Source: Cyclobacteriaceae bacterium (GTDB lineage Bacteria; Bacteroidota; Bacteroidia; Cytophagales; Cyclobacteriaceae). Taken from it: 38,890 bases of DNA. The stretch is from contig JAEUTZ010000012.1 in NCBI GenBank assembly GCA_016787725.1, forward strand, positions 1 to 38,890. Direction: 5' to 3'. A program made the position numbers and the translations under genes. Below are positions 16,665 through 25,947 of the stretch, in pieces. Positions within the stretch are counted from its first letter, which is position 1, and each line of letters opens with the position of its first letter. The notes beneath the pieces were generated by a model that saw nothing but the letters and a program-made list of their open reading frames with translations, did no database searches and had not been told where the DNA came from.

Positions 16665-17156
16665 TTAGTTCAGGTAGTCGTCCCACTCGTTGTGAGGACT
16701 GTTGTTATCCCGCAGAAAGAGTGCATAGGAGGGTTTATGAGGCTTTCTTTTCAGTGGCATTTCGGCCTCCTCCGGAGTGAAGTCACCCTTTTTGGCATTG
16801 CACCGCTTGCAGGCAGTGACGAGGTTGGTCCAGGTATGGGCCCCACCGCGGGAGCTGGGAATGACGTGATCCAGCGTTAAGTCCCTGCGCGTGCCACAAT
16901 ACTGACATTCGAAGTTATCGCGCTTGAATACGTTTTGACGGGTAAGGCTTACCCCTTTGTAGGGGGCATGTACGTAGCGGTTGAGCCGGATGACCGAGGG
17001 CATGGGAAAGGACTGGGTAACCGAATGGATCCGGTGGCCGTTGGCCGGGCGCACCAGTTCGCTTTTGTTCAGGAACACCAACACAAAGGCCCGTTGAACG
17101 GAGCAAACCATCAACGGGCTATCGTCTTGATTTAACACCAGAACCCGGTTATTCAT
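16665..17156 (-). CDS. HNH endonuclease
   Basis: The C-terminal half is a zinc-bound HNH nuclease fold: CQYC (Cys84, Cys87), the DH pair of LTLDHVIPSSRGG (Asp96, His97), and CKRC (Cys116, Cys119) followed by NAKKGD. The N-terminal half (NRVLVLNQDDSPLMVCSVQR, then about 50 residues) is the usual leader of this small bacterial HNH family. I moved the start to the internal ATG at 17156, 163 residues, because the family begins at MNNRVLVLNQ; twelve more residues are open upstream. Likely a chromosomal DNA-processing or repair nuclease; there is no intron, phage or restriction gene next to it. Confidence 0.88.
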   Translation of the reverse strand: MNNRVLVLNQDDSPLMVCSVQRAFVLVFLNKSELVRPANGHRIHSVTQSFPMPSVIRLNRYVHAPYKGVSLTRQNVFKRDNFECQYCGTRRDLTLDHVIPSSRGGAHTWTNLVTACKRCNAKKGDFTPEEAEMPLKRKPHKPSYALFLRDNNSPHNEWDDYLN

Positions 17157-17298
17157 AGAGTGAAAGATAACCCCAAAGTTTGGGTTATTCAAACACTATT
17201 AACAGGGTAAAAAGGGGTTTGGTTACTGGCGGGTGATAAAGACGAAGTCGCTTTCTTTGTTGTCGGAACCAAAGCACCCGGAGCGGGCTTCATTTCAG

Positions 17299-18090
17299 TC
17301 AGGTGGTGATCAAATTCCGTGATTGGGGATTCAATATCCGCTTTACTTTAGGTTGTGAATCTGGGTTTATTGTAATCCGCTCTTCAAGCGGGTCAATCCG
17401 GACCTGTCCGTTTACAATGATCAGTTTGTGATCGTCCAATAAAATTCCGGCCTGTAATTCTACTGTATCATCCGTCCATAGAACTATATCTCCTGGTTGC
17501 GCTTCCTGCCATGGTACTTCCTCACCCGCCTGCAGCAACTGCTTTGCCTGACGCGGTAATGTATAGCCCGTTATCTTGTACACCATCTGAACCAATCCAC
17601 TTCCGTCAATGCCAAACGGAGTTCTGCCGCCCGCCAGTGCCGGTGCATTCAAATATTTCATGGCGATCGTTTTAAGGAACTCCACTTCGCGCTTCTGCCC
17701 TAAACTTTTAGCCTCCCCATTAAACGCAAACTGCTCCTCCATCTTAAAAAGCTCGGAATTCGAGATGGGCACAATGCTGCCAATCAAAATGGTCAACGGA
17801 CTTTTCTTATACAGGATGTTGCAGGTTAAGTCGGTAGTGATTTTGAAGTTGGCATGGTTGATCTGCTCAAAGTACTCCTGCGTAATACCATGGTGTTGGG
17901 TCGCATCGATCCAGCCCTCCATTTTATCAAAATGCATGCGGATGTAAATCCAATACTTTTGATCGGGCACGTTCAATACCTCGTAATGATCACCAAACAA
18001 GAGCTGCGTAACCAGGGGAGCCTGGTGCTCGGGTGCCTGGCGAACCGCCACCACTGATAACCGACAAACACCATATCCCAATACCTCCAT
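17299..18090 (-). CDS. NlpC/P60-like protein with SH3 domain, catalytic residues lost
   Basis: A 263-residue protein. The N-terminal bacterial SH3 domain (about 5-65: YGVCRLSVVAVRQAP, TQLLFGDHYEVL, EGWID) precedes a C40-type NlpC/P60 fold (about 130-255). Active relatives have the Cys of GRTPFGIDCSG, the His of HVGI and the His of IIHASG; here these positions are Gly163, Gln213 and Ile225. The rest of the fold is kept (GGRTPFGIDGSG, QPGDIVLW, NGQVRID), and the frame is intact. It therefore looks like a pseudoenzyme, perhaps a cell-wall-binding or regulatory protein, rather than a peptidase. It has no signal peptide, a common state in this family. It is the fourth gene of the tsaD-thioesterase-smpB run, 10 bp after smpB. 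Confidence 0.88.
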   Translation of the reverse strand: MEVLGYGVCRLSVVAVRQAPEHQAPLVTQLLFGDHYEVLNVPDQKYWIYIRMHFDKMEGWIDATQHHGITQEYFEQINHANFKITTDLTCNILYKKSPLTILIGSIVPISNSELFKMEEQFAFNGEAKSLGQKREVEFLKTIAMKYLNAPALAGGRTPFGIDGSGLVQMVYKITGYTLPRQAKQLLQAGEEVPWQEAQPGDIVLWTDDTVELQAGILLDDHKLIIVNGQVRIDPLEERITINPDSQPKVKRILNPQSRNLITT

Positions 18091-18100
18091 GAATTTGAAT

Positions 18101-18565
18101 TTACCGGATCTTGATTCTACTCAACTCCCGTTTAACATCGCGCTCCTTAATGCTTTCGCGTTTGTCGTGCAACTTCTTCCCGCGGGCCAGGGCGATCTCC
18201 AGCTTCGCCAGACCGCGGTCATTAATAAAGAGCCGAACCGGAATTAAGGCCAACCCCTTCTCCTCCACCTTTGCCTCCAACCGTTTCAATTCAGCCTTCT
18301 TCAGCAAGAGCTTTCGCTCGCGTGCCGCCTCGTGGTTGTAGTGCGTACCCTGGGCATAGGGGGTGATGGTGATGCCTTTTACAAAGGCTTCGCCCTTATT
18401 AAAATAGCAATACCCGTCTTGCAGGTTCACTTTCCCTTCGCGGATGGATTTAATTTCCGTGCCGCGCAACGCCACCCCAGCAATAAATTTTTCAATCAAT
18501 TCAAATTGAAAAGACGCCTGCTTGTTCCGGATATTAATGGAGTTGGAAAATCGTTGCTCAGCCAC
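18101..18565 (-). CDS. smpB: SsrA-binding protein SmpB
   Basis: A tmRNA-binding factor for rescue of stalled ribosomes. The 154-residue sequence has the family signature: NRKQ-like start (NIRNKQASFQFELIEKFIAG), GTEIKSIREGKVNLQDGYC, HEAARERKLLLKK, then the C-terminal basic tail KKLHDKRESIKERDVKRELS that enters the decoding centre. The start codon is GTG, four bases after the thioesterase stop. The tmRNA gene itself is not in the window. Confidence 0.97.
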   Translation of the reverse strand: MAEQRFSNSINIRNKQASFQFELIEKFIAGVALRGTEIKSIREGKVNLQDGYCYFNKGEAFVKGITITPYAQGTHYNHEAARERKLLLKKAELKRLEAKVEEKGLALIPVRLFINDRGLAKLEIALARGKKLHDKRESIKERDVKRELSRIKIR

Positions 18566-18569
18566 GCGG

Positions 18570-18953
18570 TTACCGGAATAGTGAATTGACTTTCTCTAAC
18601 GACAACATTTTCTGACCCGTTTTACCGGTTGCGATCAACCGATCGCCACAGCGGGCTTCAATGTTACAAATTAATTCATTGCCTTTAATGGATTCTACCG
18701 TGGCGGTAATCATCACGGCCTCCCCTACCCGGGCCGGGCTCCGGTGTTCAATGCGCAGCGAAGTTCCCACCCCTTCTTCATGTGTCTCCTTCATCTCCAG
18801 AAAAAATAGTCGAGAGGACCACTCGAAATCGCGTGCGAGTGCAAACGTTGAGTACACCCGGTGTAAAACTTCGTTGTGAAAGGTGGCCACGTCTGCCTCC
18901 GTCACCGTTTTGTGATACACTTTTTGATCGCCCGGTTTAAAAATTAATTTCAT
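18570..18953 (-). CDS. Hotdog-fold thioesterase
   Basis: A 127-residue single-domain hotdog protein (DVATFHNEVLHRVYSTFALA, then strands GVGTSLRIEHRSPARVGEAV and NELICNIEARCGDRLIATG). The layout resembles the small acyl-CoA thioesterase or FlK-like families. Substrate is not predictable. The ATG overlaps the tsaD stop by four bases (ATGA), so it is translationally coupled to tsaD. Confidence 0.82.
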   Translation of the reverse strand: MKLIFKPGDQKVYHKTVTEADVATFHNEVLHRVYSTFALARDFEWSSRLFFLEMKETHEEGVGTSLRIEHRSPARVGEAVMITATVESIKGNELICNIEARCGDRLIATGKTGQKMLSLEKVNSLFR

Positions 18954-19960
18954 GCTCCAATTGCCAGGTTTGCCAAAGGGGCTACCTCCAGTCCACTAAA
19001 TTGATTAGCCAGGTATTTGTAATGCGCAGCCATGGCAATCATGGCTGCATTGTCGGTACAATACTGAAACTCAGGAATAAAAACCGTCCACCCCAAGGCA
19101 GTAGCTTGTTGCTGAATCGCTTTTCTCAACCCCGAATTGGCCGCCACCCCGCCCGCGATAGCTACGCGATTGATACTGGTCTCCTGCGTTGCCTTGATTA
19201 AATTCTTCATCAACGTGTTGATCAGATTTTTCTGCAGGCTGGCACAAATATCATTTTTTCGTTCCTCAATAAAATCTGGATTCCCTACTTGTTGATCGCG
19301 AAGGAAATACATGAAAGCGGTTTTAATTCCGCTAAACGAAAAATCAAGACCGGGAATAGAGGTGGTTGGAAATTGAAACGCGTTGGGATTGCCCTGTTGT
19401 GCGTGGTAATCAATGAGGGGGCCGCCCGGATAGGGAAAGCCTAACATTTTAGCGGCCTTATCAAAGGCCTCACCCACGGCATCATCGCGGGTTTCGCCCA
19501 CTACTTCCATGGCCAGATAATCGTTTACCCGCACCAACTGGGTATGGCCGCCACTCACGGTGAGGCACAGGAATGGAAAGGCAGGTTTAGGTTCATCAAT
19601 GAAGTGTGCCAGTATATGGGCTTCCATGTGATTGACCTCAATTAACGGAATACCTAACGCAACCGCCATGCCCTTGGCAAAGGAAGCCCCCACCAATAAA
19701 GAGCCCAACAACCCGGGGCCGCGGGTAAAGGCAATGGCATTTAACTCTGCCGGGGTGATACCACTGGCGGTGATTGCTTCGTTAACTACCTGAAGAATGT
19801 GTTGCTGATGTGCCCGTGATGCCAACTCAGGCACAACGCCTCCATATTTCTGGTGCACTGTTTGTGAGGCGATTACATTATTAAGTACCTTGCCATTCCG
19901 AATTACGGATGCTGAAGTTTCATCACAGGAGGACTCGATGGCCAGGATAACAGGACGCAT
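18950..19960 (-). CDS. tsaD: tRNA N6-threonylcarbamoyladenosine transferase TsaD
   Basis: The catalytic subunit for t6A37 modification of tRNAs that read ANN codons; it works with TsaB, TsaC and TsaE. The 336-residue sequence begins VILAIESSCDETSASV, has the metal-binding pair in NHMEAH (His111, His115), VSGGHTQLV, VGEAFDKAAKMLG, the substrate-site stretch of the C-terminal half and IAGGVAANSGLR. Length and motifs are complete. It is the first gene of a four-gene minus-strand run and diverges from tamB with 10 bp between start codons. Confidence 0.98.
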   Translation of the reverse strand: MRPVILAIESSCDETSASVIRNGKVLNNVIASQTVHQKYGGVVPELASRAHQQHILQVVNEAITASGITPAELNAIAFTRGPGLLGSLLVGASFAKGMAVALGIPLIEVNHMEAHILAHFIDEPKPAFPFLCLTVSGGHTQLVRVNDYLAMEVVGETRDDAVGEAFDKAAKMLGFPYPGGPLIDYHAQQGNPNAFQFPTTSIPGLDFSFSGIKTAFMYFLRDQQVGNPDFIEERKNDICASLQKNLINTLMKNLIKATQETSINRVAIAGGVAANSGLRKAIQQQATALGWTVFIPEFQYCTDNAAMIAMAAHYKYLANQFSGLEVAPLANLAIGA

Positions 19961-19970
19961 TTTTTAGCTA

Positions 19971-22900
19971 ATGAAACTGCAAGTTATCAAAATTCGCATT
20001 CTGCTGGGGCTTAAGAGATTCTTGCTCTACGGAACTTATTTTGCGCTCGTTTTTATCGTTCTGAGCTTCTCACTTTTACAAGTTCCGGCTGTTCAAAAGA
20101 ACCTGATTGATCGGATTACAGCGCGGTTTGCACTCGCCTCCGGTTTTAATATTCAATACGACCGCATTTATCTGATCTGGTATGATCGACTGGAAATCGA
20201 AGGCCTCGTGATTGAAGATCCGAAACAAAACACGATGATTAAGGCGGGTAAATTACAGGTCAATTTCAGTTTAACCACCCTCCTGGATAACCGTAATATA
20301 AATATTGACGGTGTTACATTGGAAGCCGGAGCGGTGAACCTGATTAAGATCATGGATCCGGATTCGGTGCGCGATTTGAATATCAATTTTTTCATCAATG
20401 AAATCAACAAACAAACGGCTTCTGGCAACGGAGGCGGAGGCGGCTCTCCGCGGGTTAATATTGGCGAGATCGTCATCCATCAAACCGAATTCAGGTTGCA
20501 TGATCCGTGGAAAGACTCACTTAAAAATGCCTTTGACTACAATCACATCACCTTGCAGATTAACGAAGCGGAAGCAAACAACTTTACCGTGTTGGGCGAC
20601 ACCATTCAGTTTAACATGAACACGTTGATTGCGGAAGAAGAAAACTGTCATTTGCCCATTCACAACGTGAGTACCTTTTATCGTGTGTCGCAGGGCGGAA
20701 TGGAATTTTTAGGGTTGAATGCACAAATCGGTAAAAGTCAGGTAAGTGATACGATCATTCTAAAATACAACAGTCTATTGGACCTGAATGATTTCAACAA
20801 CCTGGTCAACATGAAGATCCTTTTTGAGAAAACGGTGCTTCATCCAGAGGATCTGGTGTTATTTACTCCGGGCACACCACTCCTACCGCACCCCTTGCAC
20901 CTGCAAGGAACTTTAACCGGTAAGGTCTCACGCTTCAACTACCAAAATATGGAGGTTGCTTTGGGCAACACAACCTTGCGAGGTAAACTTCAACTGGATG
21001 GGTTGCCCTCCCTCAATGAAACCTTCATCAACCTCGATGTAAAAAATGGAGACATCGACATCCGGGATCTTTCTTTCCTTTTTCCACCGTCTATATTTGA
21101 TCGGCTTGAGCCTTTGGGGCGTTTCCGGCTCACCGGAAAATTCACCGGGTTCATTGATGACTTTGTTGCCAATGGCGATTTCCGCGGGTCGTTTGGTCAA
21201 ATCCGTTCTGACATCAACCTGAAAATTGATCAAGCGGCTATTGATCGATCTACCTTTAAGGGAAATCTGAATCTAGACGATTTTAATCTCGGTTTACTCT
21301 TGCGGGATACTGCGGTCTTTAAGAATGTCACGCTTTCCGGTCGCATCAATGGCAAGGGGTTAACGAAAGAGACTACGGACTTTGTGCTTGCCGGGAACAT
21401 TGCTTCCATTCGCATCCTGGATTATACCTACGTGAATATTACTACCAATGCACGCTTTGCCAAAGAACTCTTTAATGGAAGTGTTTCGATTGATGATCCG
21501 AATGTGAAGCTGAGTGCCGAAGGTACCATCAATATTCGGCAGGGCGAGGAACTCGTGAATGTACGGGCTCAGTTAGATACGTTGCTTACCCAACCGCTGG
21601 GCTTCACTCGCGACCATTTCTTTATCCGGTCGGGCATTGATATAAACACAAAAGGTTTGGAACTGGATAGCTTGTTTGGAAAAATCAACCTGCAGGACGC
21701 AAAAATGGAATATAAAAATAAATCCCTTTCCATTGATTCAATTTTGGTTCATTCCTTTTTGGATAATCAAAACCATCATCTCCGATTGCGCAGCAGTCTT
21801 GTAGATGCAGATTTAACCGGCAATTTTTTTTACTCCTCCCTGTTTCAGGATTTGCAACGATTGAGTTATGAGTTTCAATTGAACGTGCGGAATGACAAGC
21901 AGGAACTGGAAGCTTACTATGCCACCAAAGCAAAATCGGATCAGGAGTATGCGGCAGACTTTACGATTGACCTGAAGGACATCAATCCCATTTTTGAATT
22001 GACGGGAATCAATCTTCAGATTTCGAAAGAAAGTCGTCTGGAGGGAGATTTCTCGAATGGTTTTACTTCCCGCCTTCAGGCGTATATTCAAACCGATACC
22101 GTCACTTTTCAGGGAAAAAACTTTATCGATAATGAAGTTGAATTTTCAGGATCCAAAATCCGCGACAGCACCCGTGTATTGGCAGTGCTTAGCGTTAACT
22201 CCAGAAGGCAGGAAATCAGCAAAGCCTTTGTAACCAAAAATCTTTTTACAGAAGCTATCTGGAATCAGGATCATATTGACCTCAACCTGGATTTCGATCA
22301 GGAAGGTGCTTCCAACTTTGTGCGGCTGCAATCGGAAATTGATTTTCTGAACGACAGCACCCGGATTAAGCTGCTCCCCACCCGCATTCAGGCACTCGAC
22401 AAACTATGGGAAGTTAATCCAGAGAATGTGACCATGATGAAAGGTAGTGAATGGGTGATCCGGAATCTGGAATTTATCCATCAGGATGAATCCATTCTGC
22501 TTGACGGATATATTGTGCAAGACCCCACCCATGCGGTAATTCTTTCCATTGCCAACCTGAACCTTAATATTCTAAACTCCATTAGTAGCTCCCGGTTTGG
22601 AGGCATCCTCACCGGCAAAGTGGAAGTTCGGGATGTCTACCACAACGTCTTCCTTCAAAATGATTTGTCGATAAAAGATTTAGAGATTGACAAATTTTTG
22701 GTCGGGGATGTTACCGGCACCACGCATTGGAATCAGGACGACCGGCTATTTAATATTAACTTCTTTATTGACCGACTCCGGAAGCGAACGCTTTCACTCT
22801 CCGGAATCTACAATCCTCAAGATGCAAAATCGCCCCTCAAGGTAAAAGCCGTCCTGGCGGAAACCAATATCAAGCTGATGGAACCGTTTCTCCGCGGTAT

Positions 22901-24563
22901 CTTTTCACAAATGGATGGCTCGCTGACGGGTGAATATGAAATCACTGGAAAACTGAATCAACCACTGGTGAAAGGAGAAGGCAAAATAGCAGGTGGCAAA
23001 ATCATGATCGATTATTTAAAAACTCTTTACTCGTTTAACGGCACGTTGGGGATGGCCTATAATCAATACTACAATCAAATCATCTTTAAAGATTTCATTA
23101 TTAACGACATGTTTAAAAACAGCGGGTACCTGGATGGATACCTGACCCACAAGAACTATGACAAATTCCGGATCAATCTGGATGCCACGTTCACCAACTT
23201 TCAAGTGATGAATACCACCTCGAAAGATAACTCCCTGTTTTACGGGCAAGCGTACGGAACCGGGAACCTGAACATGTTCGGACCCCTGGATAACATGAAA
23301 ATTTCCGCCACCGCGCGCACTGCAAAAAATACACGAATCTTTATTCCGATCAGTGGCGCTGAAAGCACAGAGAAAAGTGAATTCATCTCCTTCGTTCATC
23401 TCAATGATTCATCATCCACCGCTACAACACAAGCCAATAAAAAGAAAACCAATCAGGAACCGACCGGAATCATTCTGGATTTGAACCTGGACATTACACC
23501 CGATGCTTATTCTGAGATCATCTTCGACATTAAGGCGGGCGACATTATTCGGGGATATGGCTATGGGGATATCAAATTACAAATTGATACCAAAGGCGAG
23601 TTTAACATGTTCGGCCTCTACGAATTCCAGCAAGGGTACTACAATTTCACCTTGTACGATTTGATCAATAAAGAGTTTAGTATTTCCAAGGGCAGCCGGA
23701 TCAGTTGGTTTGGCGATCCGTATGCGGGGGTTCTTGATTTAACAGCCCGGTACCGCCAATTGGCTTCGTTGGGGCCCATATTACCCTATCAGGATGAAGA
23801 GACATTATCCTCGCCTCAAATCCGAAGAAAATATCCGGTGGAAGTGCTGCTCAACCTGGATGGCCCGATGCTTTCGCCTCAAATTACATTCGATATTGTT
23901 GCTCAGGACTTACCGGATAACGTAACCCTTGAAAACGGGAATACCGTTCAATTGAATTTTGCCTTTGATGCCTTCAAAGCGAAACTGGATGAGCAGGAAT
24001 TGAAGCGTCAGGTTTTCAGTCTTATCATTCTTCGAAGATTCTCACCGCCCGATGCATTTAACACGAGTGGTTCCATTTCCAACAGTGTCAGTGAATTGCT
24101 ATCGAATCAACTGAGCTACTGGTTGACCCAGGTGGATCAAAATCTGGAAATCGACCTGGATTTAGGAACCCTGGATCAGGAAGCCTTTAATACCTTTCAG
24201 CTCAGACTCTCCTACTCCTTCTTGAATGGCCGGCTGCGCGTAACACGCGATGGTTCGTTCAATACGCAATACGAACGATCGGACATTGCCAACATGTTGG
24301 GGGACTGGACCATCGATTACGTACTTACCCCTGATGGAAAGTTCAAAGTGAAAATGTATAGCCGCTCGAACTTTAATCAAGTCAACAGTTCCATCGGTAC
24401 GCAAACAGCCTTCACCACTGGGGTCAGTCTTCTGCACACGCAAAGCTTCAATCAAATCAAAGATCTTATTGGGACGGCCCGGGATAAACGAAGGAAGGAG
24501 ATTGAGGAGAATCCTGAACTGGAGGAAGAGAACCTCAACAAAAATGGAAGTAGCGAAAACTAA
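19971..24563 (+). CDS. tamB: TamB-like translocation and assembly module protein
   Basis: A 1530-residue envelope-spanning protein. An N-terminal transmembrane helix (about 16-37, LLYGTYFALVFIVLSFSLLQ) is followed by a very long periplasmic region of beta-strands, the AsmA/TamB-type bridge. The conserved TamB (DUF490) domain covers about residues 1080-1490, with DINLKAG-like FDIKAGDIIRGYGYGDIK, EFNMFGLYEFQQGYYNFTLY and RRKYPVEVLLNLDGPM. In other bacteria TamB works with the Omp85 protein TamA in outer-membrane assembly and lipid transport. No tamA is in the window. The last 20 codons are highly charged and overlap the start of the following gene by 20 bases, so the two are probably translated together. 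Confidence 0.93.
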   Translation: MKLQVIKIRILLGLKRFLLYGTYFALVFIVLSFSLLQVPAVQKNLIDRITARFALASGFNIQYDRIYLIWYDRLEIEGLVIEDPKQNTMIKAGKLQVNFSLTTLLDNRNINIDGVTLEAGAVNLIKIMDPDSVRDLNINFFINEINKQTASGNGGGGGSPRVNIGEIVIHQTEFRLHDPWKDSLKNAFDYNHITLQINEAEANNFTVLGDTIQFNMNTLIAEEENCHLPIHNVSTFYRVSQGGMEFLGLNAQIGKSQVSDTIILKYNSLLDLNDFNNLVNMKILFEKTVLHPEDLVLFTPGTPLLPHPLHLQGTLTGKVSRFNYQNMEVALGNTTLRGKLQLDGLPSLNETFINLDVKNGDIDIRDLSFLFPPSIFDRLEPLGRFRLTGKFTGFIDDFVANGDFRGSFGQIRSDINLKIDQAAIDRSTFKGNLNLDDFNLGLLLRDTAVFKNVTLSGRINGKGLTKETTDFVLAGNIASIRILDYTYVNITTNARFAKELFNGSVSIDDPNVKLSAEGTINIRQGEELVNVRAQLDTLLTQPLGFTRDHFFIRSGIDINTKGLELDSLFGKINLQDAKMEYKNKSLSIDSILVHSFLDNQNHHLRLRSSLVDADLTGNFFYSSLFQDLQRLSYEFQLNVRNDKQELEAYYATKAKSDQEYAADFTIDLKDINPIFELTGINLQISKESRLEGDFSNGFTSRLQAYIQTDTVTFQGKNFIDNEVEFSGSKIRDSTRVLAVLSVNSRRQEISKAFVTKNLFTEAIWNQDHIDLNLDFDQEGASNFVRLQSEIDFLNDSTRIKLLPTRIQALDKLWEVNPENVTMMKGSEWVIRNLEFIHQDESILLDGYIVQDPTHAVILSIANLNLNILNSISSSRFGGILTGKVEVRDVYHNVFLQNDLSIKDLEIDKFLVGDVTGTTHWNQDDRLFNINFFIDRLRKRTLSLSGIYNPQDAKSPLKVKAVLAETNIKLMEPFLRGIFSQMDGSLTGEYEITGKLNQPLVKGEGKIAGGKIMIDYLKTLYSFNGTLGMAYNQYYNQIIFKDFIINDMFKNSGYLDGYLTHKNYDKFRINLDATFTNFQVMNTTSKDNSLFYGQAYGTGNLNMFGPLDNMKISATARTAKNTRIFIPISGAESTEKSEFISFVHLNDSSSTATTQANKKKTNQEPTGIILDLNLDITPDAYSEIIFDIKAGDIIRGYGYGDIKLQIDTKGEFNMFGLYEFQQGYYNFTLYDLINKEFSISKGSRISWFGDPYAGVLDLTARYRQLASLGPILPYQDEETLSSPQIRRKYPVEVLLNLDGPMLSPQITFDIVAQDLPDNVTLENGNTVQLNFAFDAFKAKLDEQELKRQVFSLIILRRFSPPDAFNTSGSISNSVSELLSNQLSYWLTQVDQNLEIDLDLGTLDQEAFNTFQLRLSYSFLNGRLRVTRDGSFNTQYERSDIANMLGDWTIDYVLTPDGKFKVKMYSRSNFNQVNSSIGTQTAFTTGVSLLHTQSFNQIKDLIGTARDKRRKEIEENPELEEENLNKNGSSEN

Positions 24564-25452
24564 TCTTCTTTCCTATCGATTATTGTTGATGGCCAGCCTG
24601 TTGGTGCTGCCAACCATTTTCATACCGGCACTCGCGCAATCAGATTCACTTCACCATGTAAATAAGTCGAGGCTTCACTTTGTTGTGATTGGATCGGGTG
24701 TGACCTATACCGGGGCCATGATCGGCCTCAGTTCGGTTTGGTATAGCCAATATGACAAAGAGCCGTTTCACTTTTTCAACGACTTTCATGAATGGAAGCA
24801 ACTGGATAAGGTGGGCCATTTTTATTCTGCTTTTCAGGTTTCCTCCATGGGCTCGCGGGCGTTGCAATGGAGTGGGGTTGCTCCTAAAAAATCAGATATT
24901 GCTGGTGCGCTTGCCGGCTTTGCCATTATTTCATCCATTGAAATTCTGGATGGGTTTTCTGCAGGATATGGTGCCTCGGCCAGTGATCTGGCATTTAATG
25001 CAATGGGTGCCGGGTTTTATTTAGGACAAAAAATGGCTTGGAAAGAAATCCGGATTCATCCTAAATTTTCTTTTCACACGACCGTGTATGCACCGCAACG
25101 CCCGGATGTGCTTGGTTCAACCTTATTGGAACAGGTGGTAAAGGACTATAATGGGCAAACCTATTGGTTAAGTGTGGATGTTGATAAATTCGTCACCTTT
25201 CCAAAATGGCTTAATATCAGTGTTGGATATGGAGCCGAAGATATGTTGTATGCACGGGATGAAGACAATGAAGCCAACAACCTGAACCCTTACCGCCAAT
25301 TTTATATAGGGCTTGATTTCGATGTATCCCACCTCCGATGCCGGTCAAAATTTGCGAATTCCCTACTCTATTTTGTTAACATGATAAAAATACCCGGTCC
25401 CACACTGGAATTTTCAAACGGTAAAATAAAGGGTCATTTCTTGTACTTCTGA
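24544..25452 (+). CDS. DUF2279/YfiM-type envelope protein
   Basis: A 302-residue protein. I start it at the ATG at 24544 (MEVAKTNLLSYRLLLMASLL), which gives a good signal peptide ending ALAQS; the frame is open for 25 more residues upstream inside tamB. The mature part has the DUF2279 pattern: WYSQYDKEPFHFFNDFHEW, LDKVGHFYSAFQ, and IEILDGFSAGYGASASDLAFN with its GAS/DLA segment, then a beta-rich C-terminus. Such proteins are predicted outer-membrane or periplasmic; the function is not known. It overlaps tamB by 20 bases, suggesting a link to outer-membrane assembly. Confidence 0.82.
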   Translation: MEVAKTNLLSYRLLLMASLLVLPTIFIPALAQSDSLHHVNKSRLHFVVIGSGVTYTGAMIGLSSVWYSQYDKEPFHFFNDFHEWKQLDKVGHFYSAFQVSSMGSRALQWSGVAPKKSDIAGALAGFAIISSIEILDGFSAGYGASASDLAFNAMGAGFYLGQKMAWKEIRIHPKFSFHTTVYAPQRPDVLGSTLLEQVVKDYNGQTYWLSVDVDKFVTFPKWLNISVGYGAEDMLYARDEDNEANNLNPYRQFYIGLDFDVSHLRCRSKFANSLLYFVNMIKIPGPTLEFSNGKIKGHFLYF

Positions 25453-25503
25453 TTCCAACAGTCGCACCGTTTTGTTAACTTTAAATGAACCTAAACCTAC
25501 TGT

Positions 25504-25902
25504 ATGGATTTACCTGCATTTATGAGAAAATATGCTGACCAGATTGAAGGTCAGTATACCGAATATGATCCCTCCCATTCCGTGATCATCGTACCCGTAT
25601 CCGGTAACCGGTTTCAGACGGTTCTGGGTACGATCAAGAAAAATGACTTGTACAATCGAAGTCTGATCACCCTTTCTTCCAAAGTGTGTGCCCTCAAACC
25701 CAATATGGATTTTAAAATGTTGCTGGAACAGGCCGCTTATTTCAATTATTGCCGGTTTGTAATTGCCGACAGCTACCTGATGGTTGAGGCGGTGAATGCA
25801 TTGGATGGGATCACCGAAAATACAGTAAAGGAAATGTTGCAAGAGGTGGCTAACCTGGCTGATCAGTATGAATTAAAACTGACTGATTCGGATATTCATT
25901 AA
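25504..25902 (+). CDS. Small cytosolic protein of unknown function
   Basis: A 132-residue protein without signal peptide. An N-terminal helix is followed by strands (HSVIIVPVSGNRFQTVLGTI, RSLITLSSKVCAL) and two C-terminal helices. This order resembles the YbjN/type III chaperone-like alpha-beta fold, but I cannot assign a family. The start ATG is preceded by AACCTAAACCT, a string that recurs before other starts here. It lies 45 bp upstream of the RNase P RNA gene. Confidence 0.7.
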   Translation: MDLPAFMRKYADQIEGQYTEYDPSHSVIIVPVSGNRFQTVLGTIKKNDLYNRSLITLSSKVCALKPNMDFKMLLEQAAYFNYCRFVIADSYLMVEAVNALDGITENTVKEMLQEVANLADQYELKLTDSDIH

Positions 25903-25935
25903 CACTCCTGATTACCTTATTCACCCGCGAAGTCT

Positions 25936-25943
25936 TACCTTTG
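25936..25943 (+). promoter_or_regulatory. -7 promoter element of rnpB
   Basis: TACCTTTG matches TAnnTTTG and sits 4 bases before the expected 5' end of RNase P RNA. No strong -33 element is visible. Confidence 0.55.
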
Positions 25944-25947
25944 TAGG

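Noticed and set aside
17193-17298. Short minus-strand frame ending SGCFGSDNKESDFVFITRQ
   Set aside because: Looks protein-like but is only about 23 codons and has no start; not enough to claim a remnant.
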